From: Sphingobacteriales bacterium
Lineage (GTDB): Bacteria > Bacteroidota > Bacteroidia > Chitinophagales > JADIYW01
DNA length: 64,000 nt
Assembly: GCA_016719635.1 (NCBI GenBank)
Contig: JADJYT010000016.1
Span: 265,598 to 329,597, forward strand
Reading direction: 5' to 3'
Translations under genes and position numbers: made by a program
Notes under the pieces: generated by a model
Databases searched by the model: none
The model's input: the letters and a program-made list of their open reading frames with translations, nothing else
What the model was told of the DNA's origin: nothing
Part shown: in pieces, positions 43,952-52,463 of the stretch
Position numbering within the stretch: the stretch's first letter is position 1
Layout of the letters: each line of letters starts with the position of its first letter

Positions 43952-44699
43952 ATGAAAACGAACCAAAAGATCAGAAGTAGGACAGCCATGATGGGTATCC
44001 TCTTCGCCGTAAATATGTCCTGCTGTAAAAAAGAAACCCTCAATGCAGCTCCTGCTGGCGTTAACAGAAAACCGGTTTCTATAATTACCCAAACCGACAG
44101 AGGCGAGATTGTATCTGAAGAAAAATTTACCTGTGAAAAAAAATCTGTTGGTGAAATATATTTCTATCGGATCTGCCCTGAAAGATTCTATGCTTATCAT
44201 TCAGGACAATAACCGTTCCGGGGTGGAGGCATACTTTACCTTTGGAAGAAGGGTTTTTAAAAATGAAACAATACTTGACCCCGGACAGCAAATAACACAA
44301 TCCTCCACCAATCCGTTAAGTTCTCAAATGGCAGATGTTGTATATACAGATAATAACATCGCCGGTTTTGTTACAGGGAATGACACGGTAAGTATCACGT
44401 ATTATGATGAACTGGATTACCAAAAAGGAATAAATGCAATTCCTGCCGGACTGCCGATGCTCAGACATTTCCGTTTGCTCGAACTCAATGATATGACCTC
44501 CACCAAACTGTATTCAAAACTTATAAAGTCCGTAAGATTCAAGAATTTCAGTTCAATCAACAACCTGTTTATAAACAATTATGATTACACATTTGACGCA
44601 CAAGGGAGAATTACAGAAATCCGAGACGAATCGTCTTTTGGAACTATCGGATTTGTATTTTCAAGTTCAACAAAAACAAGAACCATTTCCTACAAATAA
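43952..44699 (+). pseudogene. Lipoprotein with YD-like strands (cluster family, copy C), frameshifted at an A8 tract
   Basis: The first frame (43952-44212) gives a lipoprotein start (lipobox NMSCC) and 86 residues, then stops. The second frame (44109-44699) gives the rest, ending TKTRTISYK. Alignment with copies A and B places the switch in the run of eight A at 44136-44143: removing one A restores a continuous frame of about 248 residues (KKNLLVKYISIG continues into DSMLIIQ). Shared signs are TITYYDELDYQKGINAIP-type and YDYTFDAQGRITEI segments. It could be a pseudogene, a phase-variable gene or a sequencing slip. Confidence 0.75.
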
Positions 44700-44723
44700 A
44701 TCCCCTATGCTGTTTGAAAAGTA

Positions 44724-44750
44724 AGAACCGCTCCTTCCGGCGGTTTTTGC
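44724..44750. terminator. Terminator between lipoprotein copy C and histidine kinase
   Basis: AACCGC and GCGGTT form a 6-bp stem around TCCTTCCG, followed by TTT. It lies between convergent genes. Confidence 0.65.
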
Positions 44751-46633
44751 TATAACGGTATCTCAACATTTATGGAGGTTCCCTTTCCTGCTGCAGAATC
44801 AATATCCATTTTTCCACCCATCAGCTCTATCCTTTGCTGCATACTGTGCAGGCCGATACCCTCCATGTTTATAATCGTCTCCACATCAAACCCTTTGCCA
44901 TCATCTTCCACTGCCAGGGAAAGCCGCTGTTCATGTCTGCTTACCTGTACCAATACTTCTTTTGCGGCAGCATATTTTAAAATATTATTCAGCAGCTCCT
45001 GAATAATACGATAGGCCAGTAGTTCCATTTTAGCCGGCAGGCGTTCTTCCAGTCCATAATGCTGAAAATCTATTTTCAGATTACCGCTATTTTCCGCCTG
45101 CCTGCAAAACTGTTCCAAAGCCTCCACCAGTCCTAAGCGCTCCAGCGCGGAAGGCATCAGCGCATGCGATATCTTTCGGATGTCCTGTGAAGCCGTATTC
45201 AATAAGTCCAGCGCTGCATTATATTCGTGGTCGTTTTGAATCTCCTTACGTGATTTTTTAAAATTCGTGAACTGCAGTTTGATCATACTCATCAAGCCGC
45301 CGATACCGTCGTGCAGCTCTTTGGCCAGCCGCATACGCTCCTGCTCCTCACCATCCATAATCGCCTGGGTCAGTTCTAATTTTTTCTGCTGCTCAATGGT
45401 CACAATTTTATTTTGCAGCAAGACCTGCCGTTGTCTGAAAAAGATATAAACCATAACCGCGCCCGCCAGTAAAACCGCCAGTAAAAAGATTGTAATAATC
45501 AGTCGTGTTTTTGCCTGTCTTATTTTCACCTGCTGTTGGGCAATCTGCGTTTCCTTCTTGGCGGTTTGGTATTTCGTTTCGAGTTCATTCAGTGTGTTGT
45601 TTCTTTTTTCAGAAAAAACACTGTCGTTGTATTGCTGGAAAAGCTGTGCCGCCAGGTAGGCGTTTTTATAGTCCCCGGTGAGCGCATAATATTCTTTTTT
45701 CAACGCATACAGATTCTTATACAACTGGAACGAATTCGATTTCTGCGCATATACCATCCCTTTATCAATGGCGGTATTGGCATCCGGCAACCGTCTAAGT
45801 TTCAAATGTATCGCTGCATTTTTGATATACGCCAGGCAAATATCATATTCTGCTCCCGTCTTTAAAATATAGGATAAATAGGCAGCTGCGGAGCGTTGCG
45901 CTTCTGTGGGCTTGTTGTCTGCCAGATAGTATTCGGTGAATGCCTTACAGGCATACGCCTGCACAAAATCATCATCGATAGCCTTACCGATGCCAAGCGC
46001 CTCGGCCGCGAGTGTCTTCGCACTGTCCGGCATTTTATTGTTCACAAATGCCACAGACAAATCGTGTGCAATCATTCCGATGCTGAACGAATCTTTCTCT
46101 TTTAACGACGTCTGATACGCCAATTTGTTATACACCAGATTCTTTTGGTATTGTTCCGTGTTGTTATAAATGGAGGCGATATTGCTGAAACAAATTGTAA
46201 GTCCCTTATAAAAATTAATCTGCTCAAAGAGGGCGGCGGCTTTGAGGTAATGTTGAATCGATAAATCAAAATATCCTTTTCGCTGGTAAATGTTAGCGAT
46301 GGTATTGTACGTAATACCCTGTTCCTTAATGTTGTTAAGCTGCTGAAAAATGGCTGTGGCATTTTTACAATATGCCATAGCCTTGTCTATATCCGTCTGG
46401 CTGGTAATCAGCGCCAGCCGGCGGTAACTTTTCCCGATTATTTCCGGCTGCTTTTTAGCTGCCTCCTCATTGCGGACGACGTATGAGTAATAAAACAGTG
46501 CACTGTCCGGATTATCTTTGTCCGATTTTTGAGCTTTTTCATAAATCGTTGTGATGTCCTCCGTTGCCCGAACAGAAAATGGCTGTGCCCAAAAAGCCAG
46601 TAATCCTAAAAAATATGTAATACGTTTTATCAA
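44750..46633 (-). CDS. Sensor histidine kinase with TPR sensor region
   Basis: 627 residues. A signal peptide (LLAFWAQPFSVRA) is followed by about 340 residues of TPR-type helix pairs (YRRLALITSQ, YNTIANIYQRKGYFDLSIQH, CFSNIASIYNN), which would lie outside the cytoplasm. A transmembrane helix (LIITIFLLAVLLAGAVMVYIF) leads to a HisKA_3 dimerisation region with His441 in KELHDGIGG, then an HATPase_c domain (ELLNNILKYA, VEDDGKGFDV). This is the NarX/DegS class of kinase. The response regulator starts 56 bases away on the opposite strand, so the two share a promoter region. The ligand is unknown; TPR sensors in Bacteroidota often sense proteins or cell-surface state. Confidence 0.93.
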   Translation of the reverse strand: MIKRITYFLGLLAFWAQPFSVRATEDITTIYEKAQKSDKDNPDSALFYYSYVVRNEEAAKKQPEIIGKSYRRLALITSQTDIDKAMAYCKNATAIFQQLNNIKEQGITYNTIANIYQRKGYFDLSIQHYLKAAALFEQINFYKGLTICFSNIASIYNNTEQYQKNLVYNKLAYQTSLKEKDSFSIGMIAHDLSVAFVNNKMPDSAKTLAAEALGIGKAIDDDFVQAYACKAFTEYYLADNKPTEAQRSAAAYLSYILKTGAEYDICLAYIKNAAIHLKLRRLPDANTAIDKGMVYAQKSNSFQLYKNLYALKKEYYALTGDYKNAYLAAQLFQQYNDSVFSEKRNNTLNELETKYQTAKKETQIAQQQVKIRQAKTRLIITIFLLAVLLAGAVMVYIFFRQRQVLLQNKIVTIEQQKKLELTQAIMDGEEQERMRLAKELHDGIGGLMSMIKLQFTNFKKSRKEIQNDHEYNAALDLLNTASQDIRKISHALMPSALERLGLVEALEQFCRQAENSGNLKIDFQHYGLEERLPAKMELLAYRIIQELLNNILKYAAAKEVLVQVSRHEQRLSLAVEDDGKGFDVETIINMEGIGLHSMQQRIELMGGKMDIDSAAGKGTSINVEIPL

Positions 46634-46689
46634 AAAAGTAAATGTATCCTATAAAAGTATTATTTTTATTAGGTATTTAATAAGAAACC

Positions 46690-47328
46690 ATGATGACAGT
46701 TGGCATTATAGATGATCACGGAATTGTGCTCCAGGGTGTGAGCATGCTGTTTAAACAGCAAGAAGATTACGATGTGCTTTTTGCAATCAATAATTTGACG
46801 GATGGACTGGAAGCATTAAACGGCACGCCTCCTCAGGTGTTATTTTTGGACATCAACATCAAGGGCGATGACGGACTGGAGGCCATTAAGGTCATCAAAA
46901 AGAAAAATCCATCCATTAAAATCATCATGCTTACCTCCTTTGAGGAAACGGCGCTGGCCAAAACAGCCCTGCGCAACGGTGCCGATGGTTATTTATTAAA
47001 AGATGCCACCGAAACTGAATTTCTGGATGCGGCAAATGCCGTTGTGAACGGACAGCAGTATATCCAGAAAAGCGTACAGGATTTACTGCTCAAAGATGCC
47101 ATGGGACAAAAGAAAGACAACTCCTATATTCCCAAACTTACCCGCCGTGAAAAGGAAATTCTGCAGCTCATCGTGGATGAAAAAACCACGCAGGAAATTG
47201 CGGATACGCTGTTTCTGAGTGTCAGTACGGTGGAAACGCACCGCATGAATCTCATCAGCAAACTCGGGGTGAAAAATGCCGCCGGACTGGTAAAGATTGC
47301 TCTTGAAAAGGGATTGCTGAAAGACTAA
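46690..47328 (+). CDS. NarL/LuxR-type response regulator
   Basis: 212 residues. The receiver domain has acidic residues IIDDHG and the phosphorylation site D54 in LFLDINIKGDDG. Conserved Thr is in MLTSFE and Lys in LLKDA. The C-terminal LuxR-type helix-turn-helix (LTRREKEILQL, TQEIADTLFLSVSTVETHR) binds DNA. It is divergent from its likely kinase. The repeated GTGGTTTTCC words in the flanking lipocalin/lipoprotein genes on both sides are candidate targets, which is inference only. Confidence 0.94.
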   Translation: MMTVGIIDDHGIVLQGVSMLFKQQEDYDVLFAINNLTDGLEALNGTPPQVLFLDINIKGDDGLEAIKVIKKKNPSIKIIMLTSFEETALAKTALRNGADGYLLKDATETEFLDAANAVVNGQQYIQKSVQDLLLKDAMGQKKDNSYIPKLTRREKEILQLIVDEKTTQEIADTLFLSVSTVETHRMNLISKLGVKNAAGLVKIALEKGLLKD

Positions 47329-47804
47329 ATCTTTTCAAACACCACCCGGAACTTCGCCTGTTTATTGGCTGCTGTACGGGCAAAATAGCTGACCCGGAAC
47401 GCCTCCGTTGTTCTGGATTCGATTTCCCATATTTCATTCGTTCCGGTTCCTGCCACCCTAAGCAGCTCACCACCGTTTTGTTCTTCAATGATTCCCTGAT
47501 CTTTAATGTCCGGATCTAAAACATTGCATTTTGTCGGGCCTTCATCTAGCTGGAATGTATTGGTCACGGCATTGAATTTCCAGATATTATCTTTCGCACA
47601 ATCCGGCTTAGAGGTTAGTATGTCTACTACCGGAATCGTATCAATAACGGAATCTGTTGAAACAAGGATACTGGCTTTGCGCCAGTTGCTTTTGGCCAGT
47701 TCGTCAATAAGGGAAGGTGTTGATTCTTTGGTGCAGGCAAATACCATTAAAACAATAGCCAAAACGGCAGTTGCCTTAAACGTAATGGAAGGTGGATTTT
47801 TCAT
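47325..47804 (-). CDS. Lipocalin-like lipoprotein
   Basis: 159 residues. Lipobox MVFAC (C24), then TKESTPSLIDELAKSNWRKAS. The strand pattern IWKFNAVTNTFQLDEG and GELLRVAGTGTNEIWEIES is that of Bacteroidota lipocalin-like lipoproteins, and it relates in style, not closely in sequence, to the proteins at 40504 and 41820. Its stop overlaps the stop of the response regulator by 4 bases (convergent). About 70 bases upstream lies GTGGTTTTCC, the core of the leaders L1-L3. Confidence 0.8.
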   Translation of the reverse strand: MKNPPSITFKATAVLAIVLMVFACTKESTPSLIDELAKSNWRKASILVSTDSVIDTIPVVDILTSKPDCAKDNIWKFNAVTNTFQLDEGPTKCNVLDPDIKDQGIIEEQNGGELLRVAGTGTNEIWEIESRTTEAFRVSYFARTAANKQAKFRVVFEKI

Positions 47805-47871
47805 ACTGTTCGTTTTTCGGTTGAACTAAATGTACTACAAATATTAATATTTTTATGCTGCCTTTTATGGC

Positions 47872-47881
47872 GGAAAACCAC
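47872..47881 (-). promoter_or_regulatory. Fourth GTGGTTTTCC word, upstream of the lipocalin-like lipoprotein
   Basis: Read on the minus strand, GTGGTTTTCC is identical to the core of leaders L1-L3 and lies 67 bases before the ATG at 47804. The rest of the leader is not conserved here. Confidence 0.4.
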
Positions 47882-47977
47882 ATTTTTTTATTTTAATGGT
47901 TTTCATGGAGATGTGTTTTCATTAATTTTTGGGTATAAAATTCTTTTAGTTGTGTTATTATCATTTAACTTTACAAC

Positions 47978-48718
47978 ATGCAAACCACCGACGAACACAT
48001 CATTAATAAGTTCCGGGAGATGATTGAAAATCGATATGTGTACAGTGATTTAAAACAACGATTCGATTTGCCGCCATCTATAACGGAAGATGTCATTGAG
48101 GAAATCAAAACCTATTTTCTCGACACGATTTATCCGCATGCTTCTGAGCGCAAAAAGCTGGAAACGGCATTTAAAGATTTGGCGGATTATGTGCATTCTC
48201 CCCGTAAAATCTGGGGTTTATTCGGCGATATGGCCAGGGCCCTTTTCAAATTCGGGCGTCACTTCATGCAGGCGCTGCGGGCCGGCATGGATTCACTGAA
48301 CTCATTTATGGGTGCCAAAAACTTTGAACAGTCCATGGCTGCCATAGCTAATAAAAATGGCATCATACCGCCCATGACAGATGAGGATTTTGAAGAAACC
48401 CTTTATCAGTTGCCCCGGGAAGATATCGAAAAATTTATCCATGATGTCAGGAGCCTGTTCGGCGCGATGGTGAATACCGTATTGCTGAAAAAAACACTGG
48501 ACATTTTGCAGCATGTGATAGAAACGATGGAACACAAACCGGAGGTTTTTCCGCAGGCGGATATAGATGGTATTAAACTGGGCAAGGAGTTGCTGCAAAG
48601 GGGCTACAGTATTTTTTCAAAATATGACGAGCCTACCAAAAATGCCATCGTCGATTTTATTTACAAGAACGAGATGTGGTTTGTCGATGAAGTGTACAGA
48701 AAGAAAGAAGGAAAGTAG
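47978..48718 (+). CDS. Conserved hypothetical helical protein
   Basis: 246 residues, predicted largely helical, without a signal peptide or clear membrane segment. Features include SPRKIWGLFGDMARALFKFG, a short amphipathic or hydrophobic stretch, and a basic C-terminus (EVYRKKEGK). I recognise no named domain. It resembles conserved Bacteroidota hypotheticals of similar length. It precedes ridA on the same strand, but ridA has its own -7 box, so co-transcription is uncertain. Confidence 0.75.
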   Translation: MQTTDEHIINKFREMIENRYVYSDLKQRFDLPPSITEDVIEEIKTYFLDTIYPHASERKKLETAFKDLADYVHSPRKIWGLFGDMARALFKFGRHFMQALRAGMDSLNSFMGAKNFEQSMAAIANKNGIIPPMTDEDFEETLYQLPREDIEKFIHDVRSLFGAMVNTVLLKKTLDILQHVIETMEHKPEVFPQADIDGIKLGKELLQRGYSIFSKYDEPTKNAIVDFIYKNEMWFVDEVYRKKEGK

Positions 48719-48782
48719 TTTCTGTATTTAAGTGTGACGTTTTATTTAAGAAACATTTACATTTCATAACAATCGTTTTTCC

Positions 48783-48790
48783 TAATTTTG
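48783..48790 (+). promoter_or_regulatory. Candidate -7 promoter box of ridA
   Basis: TAATTTTG fits TAnnTTTG and ends 40 bases before the ridA ATG. Confidence 0.5.
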
Positions 48791-48830
48791 AAGGATATAC
48801 CTTGTTGTAACAAAAAACTCTGACCCTTTT

Positions 48831-49211
48831 ATGGCGAGAAAAATAATTTACACGGATGATGCTCCCGAACCGATAGGTCCTTATTCTCAGGCCGTATATA
48901 TCAGTGGAATGCTGTTTGTTTCCGGGCAGATTCCTTTAGATCCGTTTTCCGGGACATTAATTAAAAACGGGATTGAAGACGAAACCGTTCAGGTGATGGA
49001 AAACCTGAAGGCAATCCTGCATGCCGCCGAGATGGATTTTTCCAATGTGGTGAAATGTTCCATCTTCTTATCCGACATGCACGATTTCCCAAAGGTGAAT
49101 GAAGTGTATGGCAGATATTTTAAAACCAATCCGCCGGCCAGAGAAACCGTGGAAGTAAGTGTATTACCCAAAAATGCGAATATTGAAATTTCCTGTATTG
49201 CTGTCCGTTAA
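48831..49211 (+). CDS. ridA: RidA-family enamine/imine deaminase
   Basis: 126-residue RidA (YjgF/YER057c/UK114) protein that hydrolyses reactive 2-aminoacrylate and related enamines. Diagnostic segments are PIGPYSQAV, FVSGQIPLDP, NLKAILHAAEMDFSNVVK and PPARETVEV, where the Arg is the substrate-binding residue that defines the active RidA group. Trimeric in known homologs. A TonB-domain protein gene follows by 10 bases. Confidence 0.93.
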   Translation: MARKIIYTDDAPEPIGPYSQAVYISGMLFVSGQIPLDPFSGTLIKNGIEDETVQVMENLKAILHAAEMDFSNVVKCSIFLSDMHDFPKVNEVYGRYFKTNPPARETVEVSVLPKNANIEISCIAVR

Positions 49212-49221
49212 TGCCTGTCCT

Positions 49222-49914
49222 ATGAATAAAATCTATCTATCAGCCCTCCTTGTTTCTTTCTTTATAAAAGCCCTCGCGGCAACCAATGGCACAGGTCAAA
49301 CTGATACATCCAAAAATATAACCTTTCCGGCTGTCAATTGCCAGCCCGCCATTGACTCTTTCCTGGCAAGGTGGAAATCCACCAAAGAAGCCGGTTTTTA
49401 CCTCGTGAATAAAAACATGCAACAACAATATAATTTCATTACGATTGACAAGGACAAATACACCAAAACGTCTTGCCCGAAAGGCTATCCTTTGCCTTCC
49501 TTCATCAGTTGTTATAATAAATCCGCCAAGAGTATCCTGGACTCCCTCTTTAAGTTGAATTTCCTGCAAAAAGCAGATTCAATCTTAAATAATTACGATA
49601 AAACCGGAAGAGGTTATAAAAATGCCGAATTTCCGGGGGGTGCAGCCGCTTTGATGAAATACCTGAATAAAAACGTTATCCTTCCGAAAGAAACACCGCT
49701 GAGCGATACAACGAAATTAATACGCGTGTTCTTTTCATTTATTGTGGATGAAAAAGGCAGGATATCTGAAATCAATAAGGTAAAATCCAATTGCAAGGTT
49801 TGTGAAGATCCTGTTTATCTTGCCATAACAAAATTCCCCGCATTTGATCCGGCTATGGAGGCAGGGAAAAAGAAAAAGGTAAAATACATACTGCCTTTTA
49901 CCAGGAAGCTATAA
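49222..49914 (+). CDS. TonB C-terminal domain protein, secreted
   Basis: 230 residues from the ATG at 49222, which starts a signal peptide (MNKIYLSALLVSFFIKALA). An earlier frame start at 49159 lies inside ridA and has no signal peptide. The C-terminal third matches a TonB-C domain (GGAAALMKYLNKNVILP, FSFIVDEKGRISEINKVK, YLAITKFPAFDPAMEAG, VKYILPFTRKL), though there is no Pro-rich linker or inner-membrane anchor, so it is unlikely to energise transporters itself. A CxxC (CKVCED) is present. Convergent with the CBS gene, overlapping by 6 bases. Confidence 0.82.
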   Translation: MNKIYLSALLVSFFIKALAATNGTGQTDTSKNITFPAVNCQPAIDSFLARWKSTKEAGFYLVNKNMQQQYNFITIDKDKYTKTSCPKGYPLPSFISCYNKSAKSILDSLFKLNFLQKADSILNNYDKTGRGYKNAEFPGGAAALMKYLNKNVILPKETPLSDTTKLIRVFFSFIVDEKGRISEINKVKSNCKVCEDPVYLAITKFPAFDPAMEAGKKKKVKYILPFTRKL

Positions 49915-50343
49915 ATTTATCGCTCTCTTTTTGGCTGTGACAAATGAAACAAGTTCATCCACATTATCTTTGTCAATTATTCCTATAATCTGATTATCTT
50001 CTTTTACTATCAGTATGTGTTCGGCAGTATTGGCCAGCAGCTGCCTGGCAGTTAAAAGATCTAAACCTGCGTCGGCAAAGGCCAGCGCCTTGTGCATATA
50101 CTTTGTAATCGATGCATTTTCATCGTCTTTTCGCAAAGCCCTGACTATGTGTTTTTTTGTCAAAACACCAATCATGGTTGTTTTATGATAAATGAGTATC
50201 ATCTTATTTTGAGTAGACAGTATCATCTTTATCGCATCCTTAATGGTGTGGTGGTCCTGCAGGGATTTATACTGGTTGATGACAATATCTTTTATCGTAT
50301 AGTTTTTAAAGATCCCGATGATTGCTTCTGACGATTGTTTCAT
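49909..50343 (-). CDS. CBS-domain protein at the end of the inorganic-carbon cluster
   Basis: 144 residues from the ATG at 50343 (a GTG ten codons upstream is possible). Two CBS motifs form one Bateman module: YTIKDIVINQYKSLQDHH with MIGVLTKKHIVRAL, then ITKYMHKALAF with HILIVKEDNQIIGIIDKDNV. Such modules bind adenosine nucleotides and regulate enzymes or transporters. The position behind dabB, on the same strand, suggests energy-state control of bicarbonate uptake; this is inference. Gap to dabB is about 250 bases and holds no clear gene. Confidence 0.85.
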   Translation of the reverse strand: MKQSSEAIIGIFKNYTIKDIVINQYKSLQDHHTIKDAIKMILSTQNKMILIYHKTTMIGVLTKKHIVRALRKDDENASITKYMHKALAFADAGLDLLTARQLLANTAEHILIVKEDNQIIGIIDKDNVDELVSFVTAKKRAINL

Positions 50344-50590
50344 GATTAATTTTTTACTTATGGCCGAAAACACACTGATTGGTGAAACGAAAAAGCGTCA
50401 GATTTATTGCCGCACATAAAAACGCGGACAGCCGAGCTGGGTGCCCAACTGCCCGCCACACACACAAATAGGAAAAAATATCCCATAAAACTTATTTTCT
50501 TTATCCGGTCAGACATATTCCGTACGCTTTCAATATCTCGTGCTGTGTTTTTTATTTGTTTCATCATAACAATCCTTCTGTCTGCAAAAA

Positions 50591-52459
50591 CTAAGAGGAC
50601 CTGTAGGCTATCGGATGATACGCTTTTTTGTGCTGACCCAAAAAGATACGTGCATATATTCGGAGGACAGCAACTTCAATTAAGATAAATCCTAATGCTA
50701 TGCTTATAATTAACAGCGTTTCATGGGTGTGTATATACGTAAACAGCAAATCAATTCCGATAAACGTTGGCGTGAAAGGAAATCCAAGCAACGCCAGACA
50801 ACTCAGCAGAAACAATGCCGCAACTCCTTTCCGCTCGTGTGCATAGCCATGAAAATAATTTAATGAAATGTCATTATCAATTGCCTTTATCTTCAACAGA
50901 CAGATCAATCCGGAAATGGCAGCAAGCAATATGCCGCTCAGGTATAAGGCAATATGCATAAAATTAATATGCTCATTCATTGATATGGCCAGGGCTATCA
51001 ACAGCTGACTGGCAATGATATATAACCACGCCCTGATGGCGTCGTCTCTTTCGGTAAATGCCTTTACAATAAAGATAAAGGCTAAAACCGCGTAGGAAAC
51101 ATCTAAATATAAAACAACAACAGCCGGCAGATATCCCTCAAAGAGCAACCCAAACAGGCCTATGAAATAGAACACACCCACCGCCACCAGGCTGCTGGTC
51201 TTATCCAGGAATTTAAATGTGTTTCCAATCCATTTAAAGGGTTGCCACAAGATGCGGTATAAATATTGATCAACATTCCACTCCCTTACATTCAACAAAA
51301 AGACAGTGTTTTTTATCTTTGCCATAAAGGTATGCTCCGAAGCAGATTGTGCCGGACTATAACTAAAGACCATATCGTGGATTAAATAACTCAGCACCGA
51401 AGGCGAAACGAGCAGCTGGTAGGTTCGGAGAAATGCATTTCCCGCAAAATGCAGCAAGGCCAGTATATGCAGCCCCAGGGCCACCTCTATAAACATGATT
51501 CCAATCTGAGTAATGGACGAATAGGCAATTTGTGTCTTCACAGAAGATTGTACGCTTGAAATGCCGGAAGCAATGATGCTTGTAAACAAACCTATTGCAA
51601 CCAGCAACAATTTAATTCCAAAATTATCTTCCCATAACGGATAGGTTCTGATTAATAAGAAAACACCCAGATGCACCGAAAGGGAGCCATAAAAAATGGC
51701 ACTCGAAACAGTGGGACCCTCCATGGCCCTGGCCAGCCAGGACGAAAAAGGAAGCTGTGCTGACTTGATGGAAACAGCAACGACGATTAACAGGCACATG
51801 GTTTGTATATAAACCGGATGCTGCAACAGAACCTCATCCAGGAATCCGGCCGTATGAAGTTCATGGAACGTGATGTTTTTATGAAAGATGTGGTGTGCCA
51901 TCCACATGGCAACTATTAAACAAACATCTCCAAGCCGATAGAGAGAAATAACCTTTAATCCATTTTTTACCGGCAGGTACCTGTCACGGTAAAATGCAAT
52001 CAACAAAAAGGAAGTAATGCCCAATATTTCCCAGCCGATAAATAACGTCTCAAAGTTTCCCGAAAAGATGACAAAGTTATACCCAAGATAAAAGAATAAC
52101 AATGTATTGAAAAACCGTTTGTATCCTTCGTCCCGATGCATATAATATTTACTGAAGACGGTTACCGACAAGGAAACGACAGAGCCAACCATTGCATAAG
52201 CGGCCGTGGTAACATCATAATAAAAATTTATAAAAAACTCAAAGTGTTTAGATTTATAAAGTACGAGGTGTTTGATGTCTATGGTAGTAAAGCTATTCCA
52301 TATCCATAAGGCTGTTATGACAATCAGTATCATTAAATGTACACTAATGGATGCGATGGCGATGGTGGCAATAGGCCTTTCACTGTTTTTATTAATAAAC
52401 AGGCTCAGTAAAAACGCCAGCAGCGGCAGATAGATAAATAACTGAAGTAAGTGTTCCAT
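50591..52459 (-). CDS. dabB: DabB, proton-conducting NADH-dehydrogenase-5-like subunit of the DIC transporter
   Basis: 622 residues from the ATG at 52459, 4 bases after the dabA stop; the longer frame to 52543 overlaps dabA and is not needed. A polytopic protein of about 14 helices related to NuoL/MrpA (Proton_antipo_M): FIGWEILGITSFLLIAFYRD, LYRLGDVCLIVAMW, SAQLPFSSWLARAMEGPT and SAIFYGSLSVHLGVF are the conserved pieces, including Lys and Glu residues of the proton path. It has no Nuo neighbours; with dabA directly upstream it is the membrane half of the Dab inorganic-carbon accumulation complex, which uses the proton motive force. Confidence 0.93.
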   Translation of the reverse strand: MEHLLQLFIYLPLLAFLLSLFINKNSERPIATIAIASISVHLMILIVITALWIWNSFTTIDIKHLVLYKSKHFEFFINFYYDVTTAAYAMVGSVVSLSVTVFSKYYMHRDEGYKRFFNTLLFFYLGYNFVIFSGNFETLFIGWEILGITSFLLIAFYRDRYLPVKNGLKVISLYRLGDVCLIVAMWMAHHIFHKNITFHELHTAGFLDEVLLQHPVYIQTMCLLIVVAVSIKSAQLPFSSWLARAMEGPTVSSAIFYGSLSVHLGVFLLIRTYPLWEDNFGIKLLLVAIGLFTSIIASGISSVQSSVKTQIAYSSITQIGIMFIEVALGLHILALLHFAGNAFLRTYQLLVSPSVLSYLIHDMVFSYSPAQSASEHTFMAKIKNTVFLLNVREWNVDQYLYRILWQPFKWIGNTFKFLDKTSSLVAVGVFYFIGLFGLLFEGYLPAVVVLYLDVSYAVLAFIFIVKAFTERDDAIRAWLYIIASQLLIALAISMNEHINFMHIALYLSGILLAAISGLICLLKIKAIDNDISLNYFHGYAHERKGVAALFLLSCLALLGFPFTPTFIGIDLLFTYIHTHETLLIISIALGFILIEVAVLRIYARIFLGQHKKAYHPIAYRSS

Positions 52460-52463
52460 ATAA

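Noticed and set aside
44109..44212. Programmed frameshift as normal expression of lipoprotein copy C
   Set aside because: An A8 tract without a clear slippery heptamer or stimulatory hairpin; a pseudogene or phase switch is simpler.
50358..50567. 69-codon minus-strand frame between dabB and the CBS gene, with one hydrophobic stretch
   Set aside because: It overlaps the CBS start, has no recognised family and no clear start context. It stays possible but unsupported.
50591..52459. DabB as a Nuo complex I or Mrp antiporter subunit
   Set aside because: No other nuo or mrp gene is present, and the DabA gene is directly upstream with complete zinc ligands.
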